Source: Paramecium pentaurelia (lineage: Eukaryota; Ciliophora; Oligohymenophorea; Peniculida; Parameciidae). Taken from it: a stretch of DNA of 64,000 bases. Of the stretch, positions 39,138 to 50,521 are shown piece by piece; positions within the stretch are counted from its first letter, which is position 1; each line of letters starts with the position of its first letter. The notes below the pieces were generated by a model. It searched no databases. It saw only the letters and a program-made list of their open reading frames with translations, and was not told the DNA's origin. Location: assembly GCA_905183005.1 (NCBI GenBank), contig CAJJDO010000021.1, positions 318,773-382,772 on the forward strand, written 5' to 3'. The translations under genes and the position numbers were made by a program.

Positions 39138-40781
39138 TCATATTTCTTTTATTTTATGCTAGTATATATTGTGTACAACTTTTTTAAATTTTTTGATTAA
39201 ATTAGAATACCAACTTCGTCTTTCAAATATCAATCTTAATTAATCACTTTTAAATGTTCCTTTAAAAAATTCTTCTATATCAGTTTGAATTGGTACCAAA
39301 ATCATCCCTTATTTATTTTTTCCTATTTGCATTTATTAATATTAAAATTAATTATCATGTTTTTAAACCTCTGGAATATCTGAAAATGTTATAATGAATA
39401 ATTATTGAAGAATGCTTATAAATCCACGAATCAAAAATTAGATATTTTGATCATCTGAGTTAAATATTTTTTTATTTTCAGTAAGTAAGACTAAATTTGG
39501 GATAAAATTATTCATTATTACACACTCTGTAGCAATCATAGCCTTTTCTTTAGGTGTTATTTTAGAGTATTTATGTTATAGATACTTAGTTCTTTTAGTT
39601 ACAAATATGTTATATGTTTATCTATATTCAACAAATTATTCTAAATATGATTAATATCCAAGTTCTGATAAAAAAGAGTTAGATTGTGTAGTTATTTCAA
39701 GATTGGAGATAAGATGAGAGCATAAATTTAAAAAATTAGTTATAGCCAAGTCTTTTTAGAAATCTTAGAGATTACCTTCCTATATTGTTAATAAAAATAT
39801 TACAATAAAATTCCATTATTTAAGAGTTTAAAATCTTAATACAGAAAGAACTTTTGTTAAAGATATTTGAGTCCATTGTTTTATTTTATTCTGGACTAAT
39901 TTATCCTTAAACTTAAACATTTTGCTTAGTTAAAAAAATAATTTCTAATTCTATAACCATAATTATTTTTTAGGTCTACAATTTTATATTTCAATTAATT
40001 ATACCTAACTAATATCACAATTCTAAATACTGCCCTAACAAGTAAAATATATGTTTTAAATTTATTTCTTTTTATTTATAACTATTCTTAGTTTTAAGGA
40101 TTCAATATGGTTTAGTTAATAACTTATTTTGTATCTAAAGAAGTTTCATCCACATCTTTTTTGAGTTCTTTAGATACAGAGTTATTTGTATTTTTAAGTA
40201 TGTATGAAATGCTTTATTCTACATCATATGGATCTTCATTTTCTATTGTAAAATCTAAGCTTTTTAAATTTTAATTTATTTGAAAAGAAAATTGCCGCTT
40301 TCTAGGTGAATGATTTAAGTAAAATTAGTTCTATGAAAAGTAGCTTTAGTTTGTGATAAATCTTTTATCAAGATTTTATTCAGTGGGCTATTCATGAAGG
40401 AAATTATGATGAAATCCCAAATTTTCATCACTTAGCTCCTAAAATTGAATAGATTAATGAGTGTTGAATTGTATATCTTAAGCTGGCTATGTTTTTGTAT
40501 CTTTTTAGGGTTGGATAAATTTCGTCATCTAAGACTCATTTAATACTTTGGTTTATTGTTCAGGTGAATAACTTTCAGAATTTTTTTTTCTAGTTAATTA
40601 CACTGATATATTTAATGCATTAGACTGATTAGGGAGAATAAAGGATGGAAAAACTATATCAGGTTCATTCTAATTTATTAATTTTGGAACATACTGATCT
40701 TCTTTAGCCAATCCTCTTTCTGCAGCAGTTTAGAAATTAAATCTTGATCCTTTATAAGTTTAAAGTTGTTTTACTTTTCAT
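39138..40781 (-). CDS. Tandem family member A, 529 aa
   Basis: First and most diverged copy. Introns of 25 nt (near the start) and 29 nt (middle) leave exactly 530 codons. It begins MKRSRFNFQTAAERG, then a long disordered N/S/Q-rich region, a hydrophobic helix (FKTYILLVRAVFRIVILVR), and the family core in diverged form (NIFVTKRTKYLQHKYSKI, then EKAMIATECVIM). It ends DQLRLIFERRSWYSNLIKKF. The FV[AST]KR motif and the terminal helix pair tie it to members B-D. The start codon is set by the first intron; an upstream ATG does not connect in frame. Confidence 0.8.
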
Positions 40782-40980
40782 CTATAAATGCATTAGAGAT
40801 TTTGATAAATAAAATATTATATATATAGTTACTCATTATGAAATTGTTACTATTTTGAACAGAGAGAATTAAAAAACAATATATAATATATATTTACTTC
40901 GTTTATATAATAGATGATTTTATTGTAAATATAAGCTCAATACAATAATATTATTTTCATAATAACTCTATATTACAAAT

Positions 40981-41973
40981 ATGTACAAACAGAATAATGA
41001 AACTAATCCTATAGAATTTGTGATTGATGCTTAGAGTTCAAAGGCACCTAGTTCTTAAGAATTTGAATTTGAGACACAATCCTTTACTAGCAAAGAAGAT
41101 GTCTTAAATAATTAGAACTTTAAACCATTCTTATAGGAAAGAGATTCCACAGGAAAATTAGTTGGAAAAGATAAAAAGTTACACTTTCTTAAAGGTTAAT
41201 AAATAGTATTGTGCACATCAGGCTCTAAGAGACTTAAAGTAAGACTAAATTTATTGTTATTAGTTTTCAACAACATCAATTTTAGGTCTCAATCCTAGAG
41301 CTGTAACAGCAGATGATAGAAGATTGGCTAAACGAGAACCACTTAAGAATTTTAAATTAAATTTACAAGCTGATTAAGGCTTTATCAAATAATTTAGAGA
41401 AATAACGAAACATATTAAACCAACATCCTAAATGAATAGTGGATTTTTAGGACCTCATAGAGATTATTATTATAAAACAGTATTTAGAAAATTCAATTAA
41501 ACAAGACAAAAACTCCAGGTCCAGGCGTATATTAATCTCTTTATATTACAGCTTCGAATCCAATTGAATTTCCAAAAAGTCCATAAATTAGTTAACCTGC
41601 ATAACCAGTTTGTAGCAAGGACTTTTATGATTTCAATATGGTATAGAAAAATATATCTGGACCATCCTTTGTAAAAACATAGAGTAGAGATAGTGCCTAT
41701 TAAAGAGGAATTTTCGCTTAAATTGAAATAGAAAAAAGATAAACTTTGAAATAAAAACCAGAAGAATATGATGAATAAAGGATTGATAGAGAAATAGACT
41801 ATTTATTACAATAATAATAAAAATATGGGAAATAAAGTATAAATATAATTAATCAATTAGCTTAACCTAATTTGGCTTGGCCAGTTCCTTTATAAAAAAT
41901 TGAATTGCCAGAGAAAGTACATGGATAATGGACTAAAATGCTGTATTAATTAATATGTCTATAAAATTAGTGA
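40981..41973 (+). CDS. PGPG-motif cytoskeletal-type protein, 313 aa
   Basis: Two introns (25 and 26 nt) leave 314 codons. The middle carries TPGPGVYQS, the PGPGxY signature of sperm-tail PG-rich (SHIPPO/STPGR) repeat proteins, with a possible second, degenerate copy around SGFLGPHRDY. The N-terminus is acidic and Ser-rich. The C-terminal 100 residues are Gln/Lys-rich and helical (DREIDYLLQQQQKYGK). STPGR proteins associate with microtubules in cilia and flagella, so an axonemal or cortical role is a reasonable inference, but one motif is thin evidence. It is divergent from family member A (199 bases between starts). Confidence 0.7.
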
Positions 41974-42072
41974 ACGCTATGGATTTAAGAAGTAAACTGG
42001 GGGTAGATTAATAAAGAATACAACTGCTTTATGATTATAATATGTCGAAACAGTATTTATTAATATTTAAAT

Positions 42073-43591
42073 ATGACTGATAGAAAAGCTTGGAATTAAA
42101 AAGTATTATGATATCAATAAATAAATGAATAGGAAGATATAGCCATTCTTCACTTAGTTAAGCAATATGGGATAAAGAAATGGACAACTGTAGCTGAAAA
42201 AATGAAAGAAATATATGGCTTATTTGGTCGATCTGGTAAATAATGCAGAGAAAGGTATCATAATCATTTGGATCCAACCATTAACAAAGATCCTTGGAGT
42301 GAAAATGAAGAGAAGATAATATTTTTAGCACATAGAGAACATGGAAACAAATGGGTAATATTTAGAAATTTAAAGATTTTAAGGCAGAGATTGCAAAATT
42401 ACTTCCAGGTCGAACAGATAATGCCATAAAAAATCATTTTTATTCAACCTTAAGAAGAAGTTTAAGACGTATAAATAAAATGATTGGCGATAAAAACAGT
42501 ACTCTACGTAAATAAATATTTAGCAAAGAAAAGTGTACCCAATAGATCAAGGACATTAAGCCAGGTGTTTTGTCCAAGATCTTCATACTAGCTGAAAAAA
42601 ATCCATCTGAACTTAAAGATGATCATATGAAAAAATTATGCATTGCTTGCAAAGGTTTATAAGATTCTATTCTTGAATTTGCATAATCTAAACAAAAATC
42701 TTAAATCATCCAATTTAATGAAGAGAAATTCAAATAATTGATAGAGAAAATTATGGATTTTAAGTAATAATCTTAAACTCTATATTAAGCGGACTTTATA
42801 CTAAATAAAGAGAGAATAAATTAAAATCAAGAAAATTAAATTTGAAGAAAAGAAAAAATATTGTTGAGGAAGATGATGATGAAGAGGATGATTCATATTC
42901 TAGTTTTTATAAAATTGATGATAATAGTATTTAAATACCAATAAAGAGATCAATTAGATAAAGTTCAAGAAAAAAAATTGTAATCATATATTACATAATG
43001 AACATAGAAATTTAATGATGAAGATGATCTAGATATTATTATTAGAACTAAATAGGGTTCAATCTTTAAAATAATTTATGATAGATTTTAATTTTAAACA
43101 GATGAAAATGTATTCAATCTACTTATTTAAAGGAATCTTCAGAAGTATCTCAAAATGATTAAAATTCTAATTTGAATTAACAAAATAAAATTACTTAATA
43201 AATAATACCATCAAATTAGTAAATTTTTGAAAAATCAATCTCTAAAGAAGAAACAATTCATCATGAGAATATTAATAATAAGTCTAATTTCATGCCTATA
43301 ATTTTGATTAAACCATTACTTAATATTGATCATTCAAATTTTGATCAATACTTAGAAAAATTGAAACAAGATATTGGTTTTAATTATCTTTTATAATTAG
43401 ATGCAAATTCTTAAAAATATCTATAGGGAGAAGACCTAAATTTAGATATCAATATTGATTTTGCAGAAGCCACTAAAGATTTTACTAAATCATCAAGTTC
43501 TAAATTTGGGTACACTTCAAGTGCATTTAAAAAATACAAGAAAGATCTAGATTTAGATAATTTCTTAGTAACACCCAATAATTATAAATGA
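42073..43591 (+). CDS. R2R3-type Myb DNA-binding protein
   Basis: 460 residues after five introns (30, 29, 26, 28 and 23 nt). Two Myb repeats lie near the N-terminus: one ending GRSGKQCRERYHNHLDPTI, and a second DPWSENEEKIIFLAHREHGN-KW-AEIAKLLPGRTDNAIKNHFY, with the 29-nt intron between W and A. These are the c-Myb-like R2 and R3, with the third-helix residues CRERYHNHL and NAIKNHFY intact. The first repeat's leading Trp is split across an intron (AWNQK/EDIA). The rest is an acidic patch (VEEDDDEEDD), basic stretches, and a disordered tail. Predicted nuclear regulator. It is convergent with the small gene ending at 43611. Confidence 0.93.
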
Positions 43592-43610
43592 TAAATTTAA
43601 TCATGAAATT

Positions 43611-44082
43611 TCAAAATTATTTCCATGTATTCTAAAAGAAATCTACAAATATAAACAATTATACATTAAAGTTCATTTTATTATGATTGATTTCTTACTG
43701 ATAAAGGATTCTAAATTAAAGGAGAACATAAAAAATGATTAGCAATTTAATCCAAATTTATTTTCTTTGAAGATTAATAAATATTTTAACTAATTTTCTA
43801 AGATTTTGTTTATTTTATTTATTATTCCATTTTTATACTGAGTTAATTACTTTTATTTTTCAAATTTAACGATTAGAAATTGAAATCTGAATCTTAAATA
43901 GATATAGCCTTTTTGCACTTATTACTAGGTTAATCCTTTTTCTTCTAAATAGGTGAATATTATGATTAGATCAATGGGCTTTTTGAAATTCTTAATTATT
44001 TATCTTCAGAAAAGTTGTAATTTCCCATTCTAGGAGTTATTGACTATTAAATATTGATTACTTTTTCTTTTAAAGTAGCCAT
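43611..44082 (-). CDS. Small Ser/Gln-rich protein, 149 aa
   Basis: Minus-strand frame of 150 codons after one 22-nt intron near the 3' end. Low complexity and basic (for example RISKSPLIQSQYSPIQKKK). SP and TP motifs suggest phosphorylation. No domain. The start could lie further upstream, but TGA blocks the frame about 110 bases above the chosen ATG. It stops 19 bases from the Myb stop. Moderate confidence because a single intron rescues the end of the frame. Confidence 0.5.
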
Positions 44083-44674
44083 CTCATTTTTTAACTTTTA
44101 TTATTTACAAGAGCCTATTTATAAAATTTGAATATACTTGCAATAAGTTTTATCGTTTCAATCGATATATCCTAAGTTTTACTTTTCATAGCTGATATTC
44201 CTATTATTACTAAGTATTTGACTAGTTTTTATGTAAACATAAGATCGTATTCTTTTATAAACGAAGTTAATTCTTTAATATTCATTGTTAATTAATATTC
44301 TTCTAACAATTAATGAAACCAAAATTTTATAAATATTTCGATCTTTAAGTTAGAAATTAATTAAATTTCCTAATATTATAATTAGGAAGATAGGACTAGG
44401 TTTCTAAGTATGAATTATTTTAATAAATTAAGAAAAAATCATTAATCTTGATCAATCTGAATAAGGAAAGTTCGGATTAATAAATAAATGTTCTAAAAAT
44501 AATCAATGGTAGTACAAATTGCATAAGAATTTGATAATTTTTTATATAAAATTTAACATAAATTAACAATGGTTAGTATTAACTTTATTAGATCATTAAA
44601 AGGTAAACATCATTAAATATTTATTACTAAATGATAGCAATAATTAAGATGAGATAATTAAATTTATTTGTCTA
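44083..44674. other. Intergenic, nothing seen
   Basis: About 590 bases between two divergent starts. No open frame above chance length. Presumably holds promoters for the small minus-strand gene and the MORN-SAM-kinase gene. Confidence 0.5.
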
Positions 44675-46962
44675 ATGAAATTGTTTAGTTTTTTAAAAAG
44701 AAAAACAAATAATCTTCATCATATCACATACTCAAATAATGATGAATATCATGGTATTTATAAAATGTTAAAATATAGGGGAAATGAAGGATAACTTAAA
44801 ACATGGAAAAGGAGTCTATAAATTCGATAATGGTAATCGTTATGAAGGTGAATGGTATAATAATCAAAAACATGGAACAGGGAAGTATTATTACAACAGC
44901 GGAGAATTATATATTGGATAATGGAAAGAAAACAAAAAAAGTGGTCATGGCTAACATTTTGGTCAATATGGTGATAGATATGTTGGATAATGGTTAAATA
45001 ATTATAAAAATGGTAAAGGAACAATTTTTTATGGAGATAATTCAATTTATTCCGGTAATTAAAATGTATAATTGTAAGGTTAATTTTACGAAAATAAAAA
45101 AAATGGTCCTGGTTATTACTACAGCTCCATTACAAAAGAGTTAAGATTTTAAATATTTGAGAATGACAAATTGCTTGAATAAAATCCCGTTGAGAAAGTT
45201 CCAAGTGAATTTGAAAATGTGTTTTCTGCTTATTTAGTGCATGATAATCATATTAAACATCTTCAATCCTTATACAATAAATCTGATGAAAATAACTTGA
45301 ATTAGCAAGAGGTACATGGATTTGAAACTCTTCAGGCTTTACATGAAACTGTAATTGTTAAAGGAAATAAGAAAAGTATTAATTTTTTATTTATATTAAT
45401 TAGTGTAAGAATGGAATACAGATTAGGTCTGTATTTGGTTGGAATGCTTAGGTCTATCTTAATATAAGGAGAACTTCATGAAAAATCATATGTTAGGAGA
45501 AACCTTACATAATTTAACAGATAGGGAATTGAAAGAAGAATTGGGAATGTAAATACTTGGACATAGAAAATAAATCTTGTAATAGATTAATATGCACAAG
45601 AAATACTATATTAAGACTATGTCTAATTAAGTATAAAAGACAGAAAGTGAAAATTCTGCTGATTAGTCTTCAAAATACGATCAATTATTTTCTATAATCT
45701 AAAAGATTGAACCTACAATTGAAAAATCAGAAACAAAAATTTCAAAGTAAAAGAAATTAAAGTAAAAATGTACTTAAGAGTCTGAAGAAAAATAATCTTC
45801 TCCTTAATCTTAAAAAAAACAATCTCCCAAATAAGGCAATTAAGGTTAAAGTCTTAAAACAGAGGATAATTGTTAAGTATCTAATTTTAATATTGACAAC
45901 ATGAATAAATCAGTATCCTTAGGAGAAAATTCTTTTATTTCTATTGAAAATTAATAAACTCAGTTAATAACAGAGAATGATTATCAGAAATGTTTAGAAA
46001 AGGGTTATTATAATGTCGAAGAAAATAATTTGCAATAAAAACATTAAGAAAAAATAATGAGTTTATTAAAAGATTTAGGAATCAATGAAAAACTTTTAAT
46101 TAATTTCTAAGAAATCAAATAAGGTTCAAAAATTGGAGAAGGAAATAATGGAATAGTTTTTAAAGGTAATTGGCTTGGGCAAGATGTAGCCATCAAATCA
46201 TATTGCTAAAAATAAGACTAATCGTAAAATAGATAAACCATGGCTGATTTTTTAAAGGAGGTCCAAGTTATCTCTGATTTAAGACATCCAAATATTGTGC
46301 TTTATATGGGAGTTTGTATCAAAAGGCATAATTTTTATCTAATTACAGAGTATTATATATATATAATTGTTAGATATATGGAGAATGGCAGTTTGTATGA
46401 TTATATTCATAAGAGAAAAACTAAAAATTTAAATTTTGTTCATATAATAGAAGATATTGCTTTAGGAATGAATAATTTACATGGAAGAGGTATTATGCAT
46501 TGTGATTTAAAATCTTCAAATGTGTTAATTGATTCAGATTGGAATGTTAAACTTTGTGATTTTGGTTTATCAAGAATTAAGACTAAAAAAACAAAAAGTA
46601 TGATTGGAACTTCTTATTAAATGGCTCCAGAAATTATGAGAGGTGAACCGTATACTGAAAAATCTGATATCTTTTCTTTCGGAATGATTTTATGGGAAAT
46701 TATGACTGGTAAAATTCCTTATGAGAATTTATCTATAACCTAAATGATAGAAACTGTTGGTTGGGGAAATAATCTCGTTGAAATTCCCTAAAAAAGTAAT
46801 CCTCCAATTTTGGCTATTCTTGCTAAAGATTGTCTTTAAAAGGAACCATCTAAAAGACCTAATTTTGCAAGAATTGTTGAAAGAATTTAATAAAGTAAAA
46901 ATAAAAAATGCCATAATAAGGATAAAGCTAAAAAATTATTGATTGACTTTTTATAAAATTGA
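44675..46962 (+). CDS. MORN-SAM-TKL protein kinase
   Basis: 736 residues after introns of 25, 28 and 24 nt. MORN repeats occupy about residues 20-150 (HGKGVYKFDNGNRYEGEWY, then similar units). A SAM domain follows at about 229-290 (WNTDQVCIWLECLGLSQYKE, ending LGHRKQIL). After a Lys/Gln/Ser-rich linker comes a tyrosine-kinase-like (TKL) Ser/Thr kinase domain at about 463-715. It has glycine loop GEGNNGIVFKG, VAIK lysine, catalytic loop HCDLKSSNVL, DFG in LCDFGLSR, and GTSYQMAPEIM. All catalytic residues are present, with HCD in place of HRD. MORN units bind membrane lipids and SAM mediates oligomerisation, so a membrane-clustered signalling kinase is the likely picture. The 24-nt intron in the kinase is a multiple of three with no TGA. 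Confidence 0.93.
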
Positions 46963-47854
46963 GGTTTACATATATATATTTTGATTAATTGATATTAAAA
47001 GATCTGCTTGTCTTCATACAATTATTCAATTTATTTTTTTATTCAAACTATTGATTACCAAAGATTATTCTATCTTTTAAGGAATCTGTCTTTTTGGATT
47101 AAATGAACGTATAAATTGATTTATTAAAAATAGAAAAACTATTTAAAGGAGGATTATTTTATTCGAATATCTAGAATATAATCCAAAATTATTTTATTAA
47201 AACTACTTTAAAACATTCAACATCTAAATTTAAATTTAGGCTGTGAATTAAATCCTATAATTTTGTTGACTATAAAATAAATAATTAATTTGATTTGTTA
47301 GATTTAATAGAAATAAATAAGGAAATTTATTCGATTTGATTTCTAGAAATAAATTATTGCTTAAATTTAGATCAAGTTTATTTAAAATAACAATTAATAG
47401 AGACGTAAATTTTATCTTAAATTTGTTTAGAATTCAATATTATAATTAGTAGTGTAAAATATATATATATATAATATATGTTTCTATGAGATAAGGAAGC
47501 TAAGATGCAGTCATTGGAAGAAAAATTAATTTAATTCTATTGAGAAAAATGAATGAAAAGAAAAAAATAATTAAAAAAGGGCTTGAATTATGGTATGATG
47601 TTGAATTATTTTGATGTTAAAATGTTAATGAATAAATCATAAAGAACTTAATTTGGAGGGAAATTAAATTAATTTTTGAAATAAAAACTTTATTTAGAAA
47701 AAGGAACATTAAGTAAAATGGTTTTGAAGATTTGAGTGAGAATGATTGCATTATAAATTGAGTAATATTTCCATCTAATTTTTAGTTAGAAAATCTTAGA
47801 GAAATTAAAATTATCAAATTATATTGAATATTTTTATTTACAATATTATAATAA
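46963..47854. other. Gap with a possible decayed gene
   Basis: A plus frame from the ATG at 47104 shows some protein-like stretches (NQFDLLDLIEINKEIYS; MQSLEEKLIQFY) but meets TGA five times before 47570, and no short GT...AG introns remove them. A second open stretch begins near 47559. This could be a degraded gene or chance. I do not call a product. Confidence 0.3.
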
Positions 47855-49343
47855 ATGAATAATGATAATACAAATAACAATGAAAATTTAAACGATATTG
47901 ATGTTCAGCTTAGAAGATTTGGAATATAGTTCTATGCATTAGGATTTAATTAATATTTTTATTTAGATAATCCGGAAATATTTAGAGGAGATTCCTTCGG
48001 TGAAGAGGATGATATCCTAAGAGGGTAGAGATAATCTCAAAGAAGAGATAGACATTCGCCTAGGTAATATATTGATTGAAGTGTAGGGAAAAATATTAAA
48101 ATCTTTAAAAATATCTTTAAAAGCGCACAGAGCCCATATAAAACGATCATTTAGATTAACTTTAACCATACATCAAAGTTACTTCTTTTAGAAATATGAA
48201 TGTTAATAATGAATATTTTATTAACGAATTTGGGTAATTAAAATAAGGATTTTTATAGACTGATTGGCTCGCTAAAAAATACAAACTCAAAAGATATTTT
48301 GATAGGAAGATCTCATCGAAATTAAAATCAAGATCTCATTCCTAATGATATAAGTAGAATTGTAATAAAATTTTGATTAGTATTACCAGAAGATCGTATA
48401 ATTTCAAGGATTCATTGTAAAATAGTATGCAAAGATTACTTTCGAAAAAATTAAATTCTAGATTAAAAATATTAATTTGCTTTGATGCACATTAATTTGC
48501 CAATATTGATCAAACATAAAATAAGTTAATTTTTAGAGTAATTTTTATAAATTATAAAAGAGAACCAAAAAATGTTTACATTTAAGATCTAGGAAGTATA
48601 TGTGGAACTTATATGAGAGTATTCAGATAGGAGCCATTTATATTATCTTATGATACTAAATTTAGCATAGGCAGTGATACTAATTTTAACATAGTTTTGA
48701 ATGAGACTTATAAATAAAATTCAAAAGAAGTAGATTCAGAATTTTACAGAATTTTGAAAAGATTGTTTTGCTTGAAATCATAATAAAAACATGAAATCCA
48801 TTTTTAAGATAAATAGAAATCATAAGAATTTTACTAATTAGAAGAGGAAGCAACATCCTTGAGTGCTAAAGAGCTCTATTAAAAGTTAAAAGAATATAAT
48901 GTTCCAATTTTAGGAATCAAATTTTCTGGTCAAGGTGTTGAATAAAACAAATAATAAAATATCTTAATTGGGAAATCTAATTAAGATACTGATGAATTCT
49001 ACATAGGTAGAGGAGCCGATAATTCAATTAAGATCAATTCAAATACTATTTCTAGAAAATAATGCAGAATAAAATATTCAGCTTAGTAAAAAGGTTTCTA
49101 TATAATTTTGTTAGATATTAAGCATGGGTAATTTCAGATGGATCTTTAGATAGAGATTCAGCTAATGGAACTTGGGTGAACCTATCAACAGTTGAATAAT
49201 CAGAAAAGAAAAAAGAATCAAATTAAATTGTATTAAAATAAAATTCAGAAATTAAAATAGGAGATTTCATTTTGAAGGTGGAATTAGTTAAGGGATAAAA
49301 GGGTAGATTTGGACAATAAATTAAAGAATTGCTGTCTGTTTGA
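47855..49343 (+). CDS. Protein with two FHA domains, 446 aa
   Basis: Five introns (23, 46, 27, 23 and 29 nt) leave exactly 447 codons. FHA domains bind phosphothreonine. FHA-1: ILIGRSHRN, then PNDIILPEDRIISRIHCKIV, with IQDLGSICGTYM at its end. FHA-2: FYIGRGADNSIKINSNTISR, then DSANGTWVN and IKIGDFILKVEL. Both keep the GR, SR.H/SRKQ and NGT/CGT landmarks. FHA-2 has SRKQC rather than SR.H, so its phosphopeptide binding may be altered. No kinase or RING domain is attached. The N-terminus is acidic with an R/S-rich patch. The 46-nt intron just before FHA-1 is unusual but is the only way to keep both halves in frame. Probable nuclear or signalling adaptor. Confidence 0.8.
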
Positions 49344-49442
49344 TTGAAATATTTTATTAATTAAATAAAAAGTGACGCTATTTTTGTTATTCATAAAATT
49401 ATATCTTTTTTTAATCTCTAAATAAATTTATTTATCATAATA

Positions 49443-50412
49443 ATGAGCAACGTTCCCAATTCACATCATCCACCTTAAGCTCCATAATAAGGTGCACCAT
49501 ACTAACCAACATAATTCTAACCTGGATTTGCTCCTTAATATGCTCCAGCTCCAGTGACTTATGGTCCACCTCTCACTTCATCACCATTGAGATATTCTCA
49601 ACCTCTTTATTAACCATCTGTCGTAGCATAACCAGTATATGCCCCATAAGTTGTCTAACAACCTGTATATGCTCCCCCTGTTGTTCAATAACCAGTCTAT
49701 ACTCCACAAGTTGTTTAACAACCAGTTGTAACACAATCTGTTGTTGCTCAACCAGTTGTTGCATAGCCTGTTGTTGCAGCATAACCAATCAAAGGAGAAA
49801 GCAGAATTGAATATGTCCCATACGAAAAGACTGTATTAGAATATGAAGAAGTCAGACAAAAAATTCAAGTTCCAAGAGAAAGATATGTGACTGATTATTA
49901 TGCAGTGGAGTACTAAACAGAATATGTTCCATAAGTATTCTAAGAAAAATACACAGGTATTAGAATAAATATCTAAATTTAGAATATGTTCCTGTTGATA
50001 GATATTAAGAAAGAGTTGAATATTATCCAGTCGAAAGATAAGTTGTTCATTAATAAGTCTAACAAGTCTAATAAGTTGTAGCTTAACCAGTTGTTTAACA
50101 ACCAGTCTAAGTTGTTTAACAACCAGTCTAAGTTGTTTAATAACCTGTCTAAGTTGTTTAATAACCATTAGTCTAATAACCATTGGTTCAATCAATTCCA
50201 GTTTAGACTGTTCGTCCACCTGTTTATGCTCAAGGATCATTACCTTTAGCTTAAACTGTTTCACCAAGATTACCTCCTCAAGCTTAAGTATTATTTTATC
50301 ATTAAAAATTTAGCCCAAACCTTAAGGCCAATAACCTTAACCAAAATAACAATAATAATAATAACAATAGAAACCAAAGAGCTTTTTAGATAGATTATTC
50401 GACAGAGATTGA
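49443..50412 (+). CDS. Alveolin-like epiplasm protein, 305 aa
   Basis: Two 26-nt introns leave 306 codons. A Pro/Gln/Tyr-rich N-terminus with VVQQPVY-type units is followed by a charged Tyr/Val/Glu/Arg core of irregular 12-residue units (YEKTVLEYEEVRQKIQVPRE, then VPVDRYQERVEYYPVER). More VVQQPVQ repeats follow, then a Q-rich tail ending KSFLDRLFDRD. The core matches the alveolin (IMC) repeat style, proline-valine-flanked charged units shared by the membrane skeleton of alveolates. Likely part of the epiplasm beneath the alveolar sacs. Almost all glutamines are TAA/TAG, which makes the complementary strand look deceptively open. The start is the first ATG after the FHA gene, 100 bases downstream. 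Confidence 0.78.
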
Positions 50413-50521
50413 TATGGATTATTTTATTAAAATACATATATCAAATCAAATTTTGAATTTTCCCAAATTCCTTAATACATCTATTAATTTAAGTATCTCC
50501 ATTTGATATATTATTTCGGTA

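Noticed and set aside
47104..47570. Possible gene after the kinase with repeated in-frame TGA
   Set aside because: Five TGAs, no removing introns of normal size, and no homology; kept only as a note on a possible relic.
49573..50267. Minus-strand Gln/Val-rich open frames opposite the alveolin-like gene
   Set aside because: They arise from complementing CAA/TAA/GTT repeats of the plus-strand gene and show no domain, whereas the plus strand gives exact intron phase and alveolin-like units.
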